Shown: positions 42,730 through 50,841 of the stretch, piece after piece
Layout of the letters: every line of letters starts with the position of its first letter
Position numbering within the stretch: the stretch's first letter is position 1
From: Paenibacillus odorifer
GTDB taxonomy: Bacteria; Bacillota; Bacilli; Paenibacillales; Paenibacillaceae
Assembly: GCF_000758725.1 (NCBI RefSeq)
Contig: NZ_CP009428.1
Coordinates: 6,324,001-6,388,000 of the forward strand
Direction: 5' to 3'
Length of the DNA stretch: 64,000 nucleotides
Made by a program: the position numbers and the translations under genes
The notes under the pieces: model-generated
The model's database searches: none
What the model was told of the DNA's origin: nothing
Seen by the model: the letters and a program-made list of their open reading frames with translations, nothing else

Positions 42730-42771
42730 ATTATACCTAAGTATTATACAATGTGCCTCAAGTCACGTAAA
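42730..42771 (-). promoter_or_regulatory. SigA-type promoter(s) of the S-layer gene
   Basis: Minus strand TTTACG (42766-42771), 17-bp spacer, TATAAT (42743-42748), a perfect -10. A second TATAAT lies at 42730-42735. Leader of about 190 nt to the ATG at 42545. Confidence 0.65.
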
Positions 42772-42852
42772 GCTAATTTTTCCATTTTGTTAAATTGGCT
42801 TTACCAGCGGTTAATTTGAGCCCCTGTGTAAATGACTCTACACCTTAAACGC

Positions 42853-42894
42853 AGAAGATTTGAAAAAGTTGCGGTTTCTCAAAAAAAATCTTCT
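42853..42894 (+). terminator. Terminator-like hairpin facing plus strand
   Basis: AGAAGATTT (42853-42861) and AAATCTTCT (42886-42894), followed by a T run on the plus strand. No plus-strand gene is seen before it; it could be the tail of a lost gene or an antisense RNA. The rest of 42895-43073 is AT-rich with nothing recognisable. Confidence 0.4.
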
Positions 42895-43080
42895 TTTTTA
42901 TATTTTCCGGTGTGATCCCATTAGAAGATACATATGTATGTTCTACTAACTATTGTTAATCATGGGTGCCTACGGAAAACAGTATATCATAGTCGCTTTC
43001 TAAACGTCATTATGCAATATTTACTAAGAATCATTAACACTTGTACTATTAATTTAAACATTCCTACAAAAAACAAAAAA

Positions 43081-43098
43081 AGCGCCGTTGCCGACGCT
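43081..43098 (-). terminator. Terminator of the coiled-coil hypothetical gene
   Basis: 6-bp stem AGCGCC (43081-43086) and GACGCT (43093-43098) with a G-U pair, followed by seven T on the minus strand (43074-43080). Confidence 0.75.
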
Positions 43099-43117
43099 TG
43101 CTTCTATTACATTGTTT

Positions 43118-43459
43118 CTAACGAATCTTCATAGATAATTGGATCAATTCCTGACGCTTCTCAGGACTCGAGTTCACATTGTCATACATTGCATCAATAG
43201 CTGCGCGGTTCTCGCGGTAGCTCTTCTCATGCTTGATTGTAGTATGAGACCATTCGATCAGAGCATTCTCAGTAACAACAAGCTCGTTGTATGAATCGTG
43301 GAATCCTGTTGCTTGTACAAGTTCTTCCATGACCTCTTGAGTGATCTCCTGTAGTGCCCGTTTAGCTGCAATTTCCTTCTCCAACACTTTTGCTCTATTC
43401 TCAAACATATTCTTGGCTTTCATGTAATCCAACTGTGCTTTTGATAAAATCGGTTTCAT
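43118..43459 (-). CDS. Hypothetical coiled-coil protein
   Basis: 113 residues, no signal peptide or cysteine, and charged throughout: KAQLDYMKAKNMFENRAKVLEKEIAAKRALQE suggests a long amphipathic helix. A tail follows with DAMYDNVNSSPEKRQEL. Shine-Dalgarno AAGGTGA and its own terminator support a real gene. It lies between two surface-protein genes and is read like them. No family recognised. Confidence 0.72.
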   Translation of the reverse strand: MKPILSKAQLDYMKAKNMFENRAKVLEKEIAAKRALQEITQEVMEELVQATGFHDSYNELVVTENALIEWSHTTIKHEKSYRENRAAIDAMYDNVNSSPEKRQELIQLSMKIR

Positions 43460-43566
43460 CGATGGCTTTCACCTTTCAGAAAATAATATTTTCTACATTA
43501 TTGTATCGTAAATCGGTGCAGATTACAAAATTTATGTCGCTGGTAATTGTTATCTTTACATCAAAA

Positions 43567-43599
43567 CTCCGACCTACGAATACTTTTCGCAGGCCGGAG
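43567..43599. terminator. Stem-loop between the 1308-residue SLH gene and the hypothetical gene
   Basis: CTCCGACCT (43567-43575) and AGGCCGGAG (43591-43599), with inner CGAA/TTCG pairing. The plus side has a strong T run (43603-43609), the minus side a shorter TTTT. It likely ends the SLH gene. Confidence 0.65.
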
Positions 43600-43614
43600 C
43601 ACTTTTTTTATTCT

Positions 43615-46600
43615 TTAGTTAAAGTTCTTAGGGAAGATGCTTGTACTCTTCTGTAAGAGTGCCACAGTAATCTTACCGGCCTCTGCTCTAGTCAACTTAC
43701 CCTTCGGGTTAAAGTTATAGACGGGCTTCTTTTGGCCTGTAACAGTCACAGCGCTTCCTTCCATAATCTTAGCTTTAGATATAGCTTCAATTGCAGGACG
43801 TGAGTAGAAATCCATATTGCTTGTATCAACAAATGATTTGCTTAAGCTTGCCAGCAGTTTACTGTCATTCAAAGACATCTTGAGTTTCAACGCCCTAGCT
43901 ATCATTACAGCGGCTTGTTCACGTGTTAAGGCTTGATCAGGCCCAAAGAAGCCATCACTGAGGCCTGTAACAATACCTGCCCTAGCAGCTGTCTCAATGT
44001 GTTTGAAATCCCATGTGGCCGCGACGGCTTCTGGCACAATATCAAAGAAGGTTTGTTTATTAGCATCATAGTTCAAAGGAATACTTAATGATTTCACCAA
44101 CAATGTAGCGAATTCACCACGAGTGGTCAAATCATCCGCCCCGAATGCATCTGCTCGAAGATTAGTCATAAACCCTTTGGAATACAATCCATTCATTATA
44201 TTTCTGCCCCATGGATGATTCGTAATATCAACAAAACCACGGCGCAGCTTCATAACAGTGTAATAACCAAATTCATCGAATGGAACGGTGATGGTATGTT
44301 TTTTCGTATCTACGACCCCGCCCAAATTCTCCCACTTACCTGAATCTGTATATCGGAATACTGTAATAGTCGATCCCACTTCATCCACAATGCTGGAGTT
44401 GAAAGTAAGCGTCAATTCACCACGTTGGGAAGGTACGATTTTTCTTGTTTGACTATACTGTGTAAAGTATCCAGTCTTTCCACTGGCATCCACGAAATGT
44501 GGGGTAACCCCGTTGGTCTCAAGATTAACGCCATCATTTCCTAGACCACCACTAAGCCAATAGATATCCGATACTCTCGAAAAGTTATTAGTAGAGACGG
44601 TTGATGTAAAGCGCAGGGCAAGATCCTGTGGAATCACAAGCTGCCCGCCCCCGCCTTCGGTTCTGTCGTCACTACCCGTTACGTTGATAATGTTCCCGTA
44701 ATCATTCTTACGTTCAACAACGCCATCAGCGGGATCCGCGATACCAAACAACAGTTTTGTATTAGGATAATATTTTGCAGCACCAGAGCTAGTATATCCC
44801 TTCATAATCGTACCTTTAGGGAAGTTCAATTCCAAGGTTTTATTAAAGACACTATACTTCGTAGCTACCTTCTCCGCCATATATTGTGTATCAATCTGCA
44901 CAGCACTGGCATAATACACATTTATGGTATCGCTTATTGTGGAGTTAGCACGAACCACTTGTATCTTAATAGGATTCGATTTGTCTGCTTTTAAACCCAC
45001 ATAATCATAGGTGAAGCGATCTTGATTTGGCAAATCCGTACGTTTTATTGCTTCTTCTTTGCCAATTATTACTTTAGTGGCACCTTCAGCCTCAATATCA
45101 AAACGAACAAAGTTTTTGTTAACAACAATTTGCTCACCTACTGTCGCTACAGGTGACAAAAGACGATATGGAGCAACTTCCCGCACTACTTCAAGACGTT
45201 GTGTAGTTCTTGCCCCTGTTTTGTTAATAAGCTCTAGGGTATAAACTTGACTTCCTGGGGCATCAAACTTAATGTCACGTAATCTTAAAATAAAGTTTTT
45301 AGCACTGCCAATGTAGTCATAATACAAACCATTTGCAGCCACTTCATCAGGATAACGTTTAGGACCAATAGGTCCAGCGGTTTCCGTACCGTCAATTAGC
45401 AGCTTATCTTGCCCCGTCGAAGTAAACACCAGAGTAGAGCCCTGATAAAGATTCAGCGTTGTAGCACCACTACCTTGTAGTACCAAGTCGAATTTATCTT
45501 TGCTTGTTGTATATTTTTCATCCTTATATACAATTTCAGCTGGCAATGCCAGCATGGCATTACGCTCGACTTCATTAGAAAGGGTTGTAGTTGTAAATGG
45601 TAAACGATTATCCCCTAAAGTAGGATGGAATTGTTTTACCCCAGAAATATTGGTATCAATGATGTAGATTTTAAGTTCTTTTTTGATAATACGTTGGTTA
45701 CCAGCATTATCTCTTGAGACTCCAGTAAATACGATTTTATTCTCACCGTATACCAGTGGTCCCGTCTGACTGATTGTCACAGTGAAATTAAAAGTTGTTT
45801 TATTTACTGTTGAGTTTTTTTCTACTTCAAGCTTAAAAGGATTGCTAGTTAATGAGTTACTGTCTGTGCCGTTAATTTGCACTTGTGCATTTTCTATATT
45901 TTCGAACCCGATATATTCCCCAGAAACATTAAGTTTTCTTTCTACACTGGAATCGAATTCGTAGGTCTGACCATCTTGCAGATTACTTACATATATATAG
46001 TTTTTCGATACATATGAAATATCAGCATTATAGAAGGATTCTGATCCTTTATAACGGAATTGTACCTTTTGTTGACCATTAGAGAACCCTGATATTTTAT
46101 AAATATATTCATTTGTTCCTGTGCCTGCAGTTACATAATCTATGGATAGTGGTTTATTACTCAATGGCAAATAGTTTGCAGTTATATCTGCCGGGGTTGT
46201 TGATCTATTTGTCTTCGCCATTATATAGAAACTATCCGTCTCTAACTGTTGGCCATTCAATGGCAATTTAGAGATATTGGTAAGATCACCTGAGCCTGTA
46301 TATCCAGGAAGGTAGTACATTTCTGTTATAACAGTCTCATTTTTCAAAAATTTATATGAATAAAGATGAGAACTGCTGTGGCTGCCATAATCGACAGACA
46401 ATTTAAAGTCATTTACACCCGCCAAGATTTCTAAATCAGCTGCAGTCTTAAATTTAACCAATTTATACGTTGGCGTAACGCCATCAGGACCAGGAATTGT
46501 TAATTCTTCTGTCACAGCACTAATCGTTACAACTTTTTCGGAACTATTACCTTTATTAAGAGTTAGCACAGCATTTGTTGCAAACGGAGCCACGTTATAT

Positions 46601-47541
46601 GGAACTAAGATCTGTCCAGTAAAACCTGCAACACTTGGAGTCAAATCAGCAGTCAACGTAGGCACATTATCATTTAAGATATTATAGTCCGCATTGTCGT
46701 GGTTGATGTTCAAAGAAGCGTACGGTTGATCCTTATCAAAGAAATATACGGATCTGTCTATTGTTATTGAATCCGAAGCATTTTGAATAACAATCTTAAG
46801 CGTACTTAATCCCGGACTCAAGTTCAGCGCGGGGGTGAAAAATGTTCCGTCTTCCAATAGGGAAGTTTGTAATGCAGTTCCTCCATTCACGGAGACACTG
46901 ACTTTAGTGGCATTCGTTACTTTACCTTGAAGAGTAACTGTAGATACTGGTACGACAACTTGTGTTCCTTCATTTAAATTAAGCGCAGAAGGACCACCCA
47001 AAACTTTTAATTCTGTTACATAGGGAACTTTATCATAAAGAACATAAAATGATTCTGAACGTTGGAGATTCCCTTGCATACCAGAAAAGGTCACCTTATT
47101 AAAACCTGTATACAAAACAAGACCAGATGCTACAAAACGGTTATCCGGGCTATTGGTATCTGTTGTTACCGCTCCCGTAGTCAGGTGAGTAGCATCTGTT
47201 ACCCATTTATTAGATTGACTATCTTTTGTAAGCTGCTCTACAGTAACCTTCATCGTGGAAGATGTTACCTGAGAGTAGGTTCCTGTAATTGAAAAGGTAG
47301 GGCTACTTACTTTGTAAACACTAGAACGGTCAATAAGTCCCTCAGGATTAGGATTAGCTGTTGTTGCTACAACATCCTGTTTCAACAGAACAGTATTACG
47401 TAATGTGAGATCATCCGGACTGAAGAAAGTCGTGGAGCTCGTGGTAGCCGCTGCCGCTATGGGCGTGTATTTACCTGGGAACATAGAAACGATCAAAGCC
47501 GCCAGCATCAGCCAAACGAACGGTCTCTTAAAGCGTTGCAT
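43615..47541 (-). CDS. Large SLH surface protein with C-terminal SLH domains
   Basis: 1,308 residues. Signal peptide FVWLMLAALIVSMFPG to the AAAA region near residue 34. Residues 60-1080 are repeated beta-rich domains with no recognised enzyme motif (for example FKDGS-like strands, TVTLQGKVTNATKVSVSVNGG). The C-terminal 200 residues hold three SLH repeats: SKGFMTNLRADAFGADDLTTRGEFATLLVKS, AGIVTGLSDGFFGPDQALTREQAAVMIAR and TRAEAGKITVALLQK. The C-terminal SLH position is opposite to the S-layer protein. Shine-Dalgarno AAAGGAGA precedes ATG. A SigD-like promoter is seen upstream. Confidence 0.85.
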   Translation of the reverse strand: MQRFKRPFVWLMLAALIVSMFPGKYTPIAAAATTSSTTFFSPDDLTLRNTVLLKQDVVATTANPNPEGLIDRSSVYKVSSPTFSITGTYSQVTSSTMKVTVEQLTKDSQSNKWVTDATHLTTGAVTTDTNSPDNRFVASGLVLYTGFNKVTFSGMQGNLQRSESFYVLYDKVPYVTELKVLGGPSALNLNEGTQVVVPVSTVTLQGKVTNATKVSVSVNGGTALQTSLLEDGTFFTPALNLSPGLSTLKIVIQNASDSITIDRSVYFFDKDQPYASLNINHDNADYNILNDNVPTLTADLTPSVAGFTGQILVPYNVAPFATNAVLTLNKGNSSEKVVTISAVTEELTIPGPDGVTPTYKLVKFKTAADLEILAGVNDFKLSVDYGSHSSSHLYSYKFLKNETVITEMYYLPGYTGSGDLTNISKLPLNGQQLETDSFYIMAKTNRSTTPADITANYLPLSNKPLSIDYVTAGTGTNEYIYKISGFSNGQQKVQFRYKGSESFYNADISYVSKNYIYVSNLQDGQTYEFDSSVERKLNVSGEYIGFENIENAQVQINGTDSNSLTSNPFKLEVEKNSTVNKTTFNFTVTISQTGPLVYGENKIVFTGVSRDNAGNQRIIKKELKIYIIDTNISGVKQFHPTLGDNRLPFTTTTLSNEVERNAMLALPAEIVYKDEKYTTSKDKFDLVLQGSGATTLNLYQGSTLVFTSTGQDKLLIDGTETAGPIGPKRYPDEVAANGLYYDYIGSAKNFILRLRDIKFDAPGSQVYTLELINKTGARTTQRLEVVREVAPYRLLSPVATVGEQIVVNKNFVRFDIEAEGATKVIIGKEEAIKRTDLPNQDRFTYDYVGLKADKSNPIKIQVVRANSTISDTINVYYASAVQIDTQYMAEKVATKYSVFNKTLELNFPKGTIMKGYTSSGAAKYYPNTKLLFGIADPADGVVERKNDYGNIINVTGSDDRTEGGGGQLVIPQDLALRFTSTVSTNNFSRVSDIYWLSGGLGNDGVNLETNGVTPHFVDASGKTGYFTQYSQTRKIVPSQRGELTLTFNSSIVDEVGSTITVFRYTDSGKWENLGGVVDTKKHTITVPFDEFGYYTVMKLRRGFVDITNHPWGRNIMNGLYSKGFMTNLRADAFGADDLTTRGEFATLLVKSLSIPLNYDANKQTFFDIVPEAVAATWDFKHIETAARAGIVTGLSDGFFGPDQALTREQAAVMIARALKLKMSLNDSKLLASLSKSFVDTSNMDFYSRPAIEAISKAKIMEGSAVTVTGQKKPVYNFNPKGKLTRAEAGKITVALLQKSTSIFPKNFN

Positions 47542-47593
47542 GTGTTATATCTCTCCTTTGAGTATAAATTCTCGTAAACCTTCACTTTGTTCT

Positions 47594-47621
47594 TTATCGG
47601 TCATAGGAAGCGATATTTTTA
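47594..47621 (-). promoter_or_regulatory. Possible SigD promoter of the 1308-residue SLH gene
   Basis: Minus strand TAAA (47618-47621), 16-bp spacer, ACCGATAA (47594-47601): 4/4 and 6/8 to the SigD consensus, about 50 bases before the ATG and just past the tagO terminator. Confidence 0.5.
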
Positions 47622-47634
47622 GGGAAAACAACAA

Positions 47635-47662
47635 AAAACTCATCCGAAAAGGGATGAGTTTT
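47635..47662 (-). terminator. Terminator of tagO
   Basis: Perfect 11-bp stem AAAACTCATCC (47635-47645) and its complement (47652-47662), with T run on the minus strand. Confidence 0.88.
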
Positions 47663-47701
47663 GTTAGTTATAGAAAATATTAGAATAATACCATTAATAA
47701 A

Positions 47702-48829
47702 TTAAGATTTGGAACCTCTTTCCGGATTAGCCTTCATACGAATTCTTAAAAAGAAATCAATCAGCGGACGTTTAGTCTTACCGATCAAACCTGTAACTTC
47801 CGCACCGATCTGCAAGAAGAAGAGCATGATGCAGATGACTACAAAGGTAACCCAGTTCGCCTCGTAAAGAGCGGCAGAGGATTGAATAACAGCTAAAACT
47901 CCGAAAAATGCAGCAATACCATAAATAATGAGCACAGTCTGACGATGACTAAAGCCTAGCTCGCGAAGGCAATGATGCAAGTGACCTTTATCTGGTGCAA
48001 AGATTGGTTTCTTCTGCAGCTTACGGCGCACGATCGCAAAGAACGTGTCCGACAACGGTACACCAATAATAAGCAAAGGTGTAATAAACGAAACCACGGC
48101 AATCTGTTTAAACCCTAGCAAAGCAAGTAAAGCTAAGCAGAAGCCTAAGAACAGCGATCCCGTATCCCCCATAAAAATCTTGGCGGGATGGAAGTTGAAG
48201 AACAAGAATCCGATTATGCTACCCAGAAGCAACAGGCATAACATTGCAACCATCGTGTTACCCATCAAGAAAGCCATTACCGCAATCGTAGCAATCGCAA
48301 TCCCTGATACACCAGCAGCAAGCCCGTCCAACCCGTCAATCAGGTTAACAGCATTGGTGACACCAACAATCCAGAAAATCGTAAGCGGGATAGCAATCCA
48401 GCTTTCTAATGAAGAATACGTATTGTTAAATGGAATATTCACAAAATCTACAGTAATACCAAAACCGAAAACTACAATACATGCTGCGACAATTTGGCCC
48501 AGCAGCTTCAACTTTGCTGATAATTCAAATCGGTCATCCAACCCTCCGATAAGTACAATCAGTCCGCCGCCACACAGCAGCGCTTTGATGAAGTTGGCCT
48601 CCCGCGGAGTGAACTCATATGGAATAATCGGCAATACGGCAAGCAGGCCTAACACAAACGCCAGAAAAATAGCTAATCCGCCAAGGCGGGGCATAATTTT
48701 CGTGTGCACTTTACGAGCATTCGGCACATCTGTCGCACCAATCTTAATGGCGAATTTTTTCACCAAAGGTGTGAGGCCAAGTGCGAGTCCCATGCATACG
48801 ATAAATCCAGCGATGTATATGATTAACAT
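47702..48829 (-). CDS. tagO: Undecaprenyl-phosphate GlcNAc-1-phosphate transferase TagO
   Basis: 375 residues with about ten membrane helices. Marks of the MraY/WecA family are VPNARKVHTKIMPRLGGLAI, the metal-binding NLIDGLDGLAAG, FMGDTGSLFLGF and the DKGHLHH loop (APDKGHLHHCLRE). It starts wall teichoic acid and other secondary polymers by placing GlcNAc-1-P on undecaprenyl phosphate. Its neighbours are tagA and csaB, so the product is probably the SLH-anchoring polymer. The Shine-Dalgarno is weak (GGGGGT). Confidence 0.92.
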   Translation of the reverse strand: MLIIYIAGFIVCMGLALGLTPLVKKFAIKIGATDVPNARKVHTKIMPRLGGLAIFLAFVLGLLAVLPIIPYEFTPREANFIKALLCGGGLIVLIGGLDDRFELSAKLKLLGQIVAACIVVFGFGITVDFVNIPFNNTYSSLESWIAIPLTIFWIVGVTNAVNLIDGLDGLAAGVSGIAIATIAVMAFLMGNTMVAMLCLLLLGSIIGFLFFNFHPAKIFMGDTGSLFLGFCLALLALLGFKQIAVVSFITPLLIIGVPLSDTFFAIVRRKLQKKPIFAPDKGHLHHCLRELGFSHRQTVLIIYGIAAFFGVLAVIQSSAALYEANWVTFVVICIMLFFLQIGAEVTGLIGKTKRPLIDFFLRIRMKANPERGSKS

Positions 48830-48945
48830 TTGATCAGTCGACCCCCATTTCTCTACCGCATTGAATTATACGCTGTTACAAAAACAAATTCCAATCCCTT
48901 TTTTAGGCTATTCATCTGATTTTCTAGGTGAATATCGGCATTTGA

Positions 48946-49701
48946 CTAGACTTTTGTTACTTTATCTTTCTCACGCACCACTTTTAATGCGAATTTCGGC
49001 AACGCAAGCATTCTTTTGTACCGCGTAGGCTCTTTTAATAAACGGTACAACCATTCAATTCTCATTTTTTGGAAAACTTTTGGCGCTCTCTTGCTCTTGC
49101 CAGAAATTACATCAAAGCTGCCGCCGACCCCCATCATGATCGGAACACCTAACTTGGATTTGTGTTTTGCAATCCATGGTTCCTGACTATCCGCGCCTCT
49201 GGCCACAAATAATAAGTCAGGATTGGTTTTAACAATTCCAGCAATAATTTCATCGTCCGATTCCGGACCAAAATAACCGTCATGATATCCTGCAATAATA
49301 ACACGCGGATATTGCAATTGTAACCTTTCAGCGGTTTCCTGAATCACCTCAGGTGTAGAACCAAGGAGATATACCTTCCATCCATATCTTTCACCCTGTT
49401 GCATCAATTCATGTAACAGGTCAAACCCAGCTACCCGTTCGGTTACAGGCTCCTTACAATAATTAGCAGCCCATACCACACCGGTTCCATCTGGGACAAC
49501 CAATTCAGCTGACTTCATTATCTCCATATAAGCTGGATCTTCCAAAGCAGTCATAACCATAATCGGATTAGCTGTAATCACTTGATGCGGGATACGGGTA
49601 TGAACCGCCTCTGTCAAATAAGCAACAGTTGCTGCCATATCCACCTTGGAGACTCTAATCCCAAAAATAGGAACTGTAGGTACCGCGCTTTCTGCTTTCA
49701 C
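48946..49701 (-). CDS. tagA: WecG/TagA/CpsF-family N-acetylmannosaminyltransferase
   Basis: 251 residues (family about 240-260). Conserved marks are VITANPIMVM, VPDGTGVVWAA and GVGGSFDVISG. The segment usually read as LGxPKQE is FVARGADSQEPW here, a notable change. It adds ManNAc to GlcNAc-PP-undecaprenyl, the second step of the secondary wall polymer and the acceptor of pyruvate. Start is GTG, with AAGGATGA upstream, 6 bases after csaB. Confidence 0.9.
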   Translation of the reverse strand: MKAESAVPTVPIFGIRVSKVDMAATVAYLTEAVHTRIPHQVITANPIMVMTALEDPAYMEIMKSAELVVPDGTGVVWAANYCKEPVTERVAGFDLLHELMQQGERYGWKVYLLGSTPEVIQETAERLQLQYPRVIIAGYHDGYFGPESDDEIIAGIVKTNPDLLFVARGADSQEPWIAKHKSKLGVPIMMGVGGSFDVISGKSKRAPKVFQKMRIEWLYRLLKEPTRYKRMLALPKFALKVVREKDKVTKV

Positions 49702-49707
49702 TTTAGA

Positions 49708-50841
49708 TCATCCTTTATGGTGGAAATATTCTACGATTTGCCGTGCTGGAGCCCCTGCTTCTTGAATCAACGAGGAGAGGATCGTCTCCCGCTCATTTCT
49801 CCATCCCTCTGTTGTTTCCAAAAGATGGCCTATCTCAGCAGCAACCTGTCCAGCATCTAATGATTGGGTCGTGCCCACAGGCTGACACCGAACTCTGTCT
49901 AGAAAATGATCAATTTTCGGATCATAAGAGATACCAATCAGCGGAACTCGCCGCCCTGCGGCATAAATCAGGCTATGAAGACGCATTCCGATCAGCACTT
50001 CACATTGCCCTACTTCCCGCAGCATGTGTTGCGGATGACTGGCATCTTCACAAATACTGACCTGACCCCCATGCTGGCTTATATTTTCTTCCAGCTTCTC
50101 CATCACATAACGTGAGGCTTCAATATCAGATGGAAGATGAAACGGAAGGAATCTTAAATGCAATGGTTTCTCAAGATTCGCCTTAATCAAGCCTTGAGCA
50201 AGAGCGTCCAGCTCCTTGCGATCTTGTTCCCAATAACGTACCGAAATACCTACTACCGGAAGTGAATCTGAAGACTCTGGTAATTCAGCAGCATCAGTAT
50301 CATCAGGTAAAGATAAGCCCATCACCGGGTCAGGAACAACCTCTATGTTCTTCTGTTCTAATCCCATAGAAAGTAAAAGCTCGCGGGATTGTTCATCCCG
50401 CACAGAGATATAGGTACATTTGCGAAACACTGATTTGATTAATGGGTGGAAAAGCTTACGATTCACAGGTCCGATTCCTTGCGCATAAATAAAGGTCGGT
50501 TTACCCATCCACTGCGCAAGCTTGATAATACCTAAATAGTAAGGAATACTCTTGCTTCCTGTTACATCTTGCAGCAAGCTACCTCCACCGCTGATCAGAC
50601 CAGAACTCTCATAAATAGCTTGACGGACTTCAACCAGCTTCATCCGGTGCACAGATTTCACTCCATATGTGGCGCTAGTCCACTCAGGATCGATGGACAA
50701 GACAATGGGTTCGATCTCTATACCTGCAGCTTGAGAATGTTGTTGCAGTGCAATCAATATAGATTGCAGTACCGCCTCATCCCCGCTGTTATGGAAACCG
50801 TAATAACCGGAAATAACTATCTTTTTAGGAGTGGCGACCAT
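49708..50841 (-). CDS. csaB: Polysaccharide pyruvyl transferase CsaB
   Basis: About 377 residues. Begins VISGYYGFHNSGDEAVL, with YAQGIGP, SVRDEQSRELL and GMRLHSLIYAAGRRVPLIGISYDPK, which are the marks of CsaB. It adds a ketal pyruvate to the ManNAc of the secondary polymer using PEP; SLH repeats bind the pyruvylated sugar. Four SLH proteins in this window depend on this. The frame runs back to 50871, but the ATG at 50841, with AAGGGTG upstream, is preferred; it overlaps the previous gene by 25 bases. Confidence 0.92.
   Translation of the reverse strand: MVATPKKIVISGYYGFHNSGDEAVLQSILIALQQHSQAAGIEIEPIVLSIDPEWTSATYGVKSVHRMKLVEVRQAIYESSGLISGGGSLLQDVTGSKSIPYYLGIIKLAQWMGKPTFIYAQGIGPVNRKLFHPLIKSVFRKCTYISVRDEQSRELLLSMGLEQKNIEVVPDPVMGLSLPDDTDAAELPESSDSLPVVGISVRYWEQDRKELDALAQGLIKANLEKPLHLRFLPFHLPSDIEASRYVMEKLEENISQHGGQVSICEDASHPQHMLREVGQCEVLIGMRLHSLIYAAGRRVPLIGISYDPKIDHFLDRVRCQPVGTTQSLDAGQVAAEIGHLLETTEGWRNERETILSSLIQEAGAPARQIVEYFHHKG

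Noticed and set aside
42934..43134. Plus-strand 66-codon open frame
   Set aside because: It runs through the terminator of the minus-strand gene and has no Shine-Dalgarno or protein-like composition.
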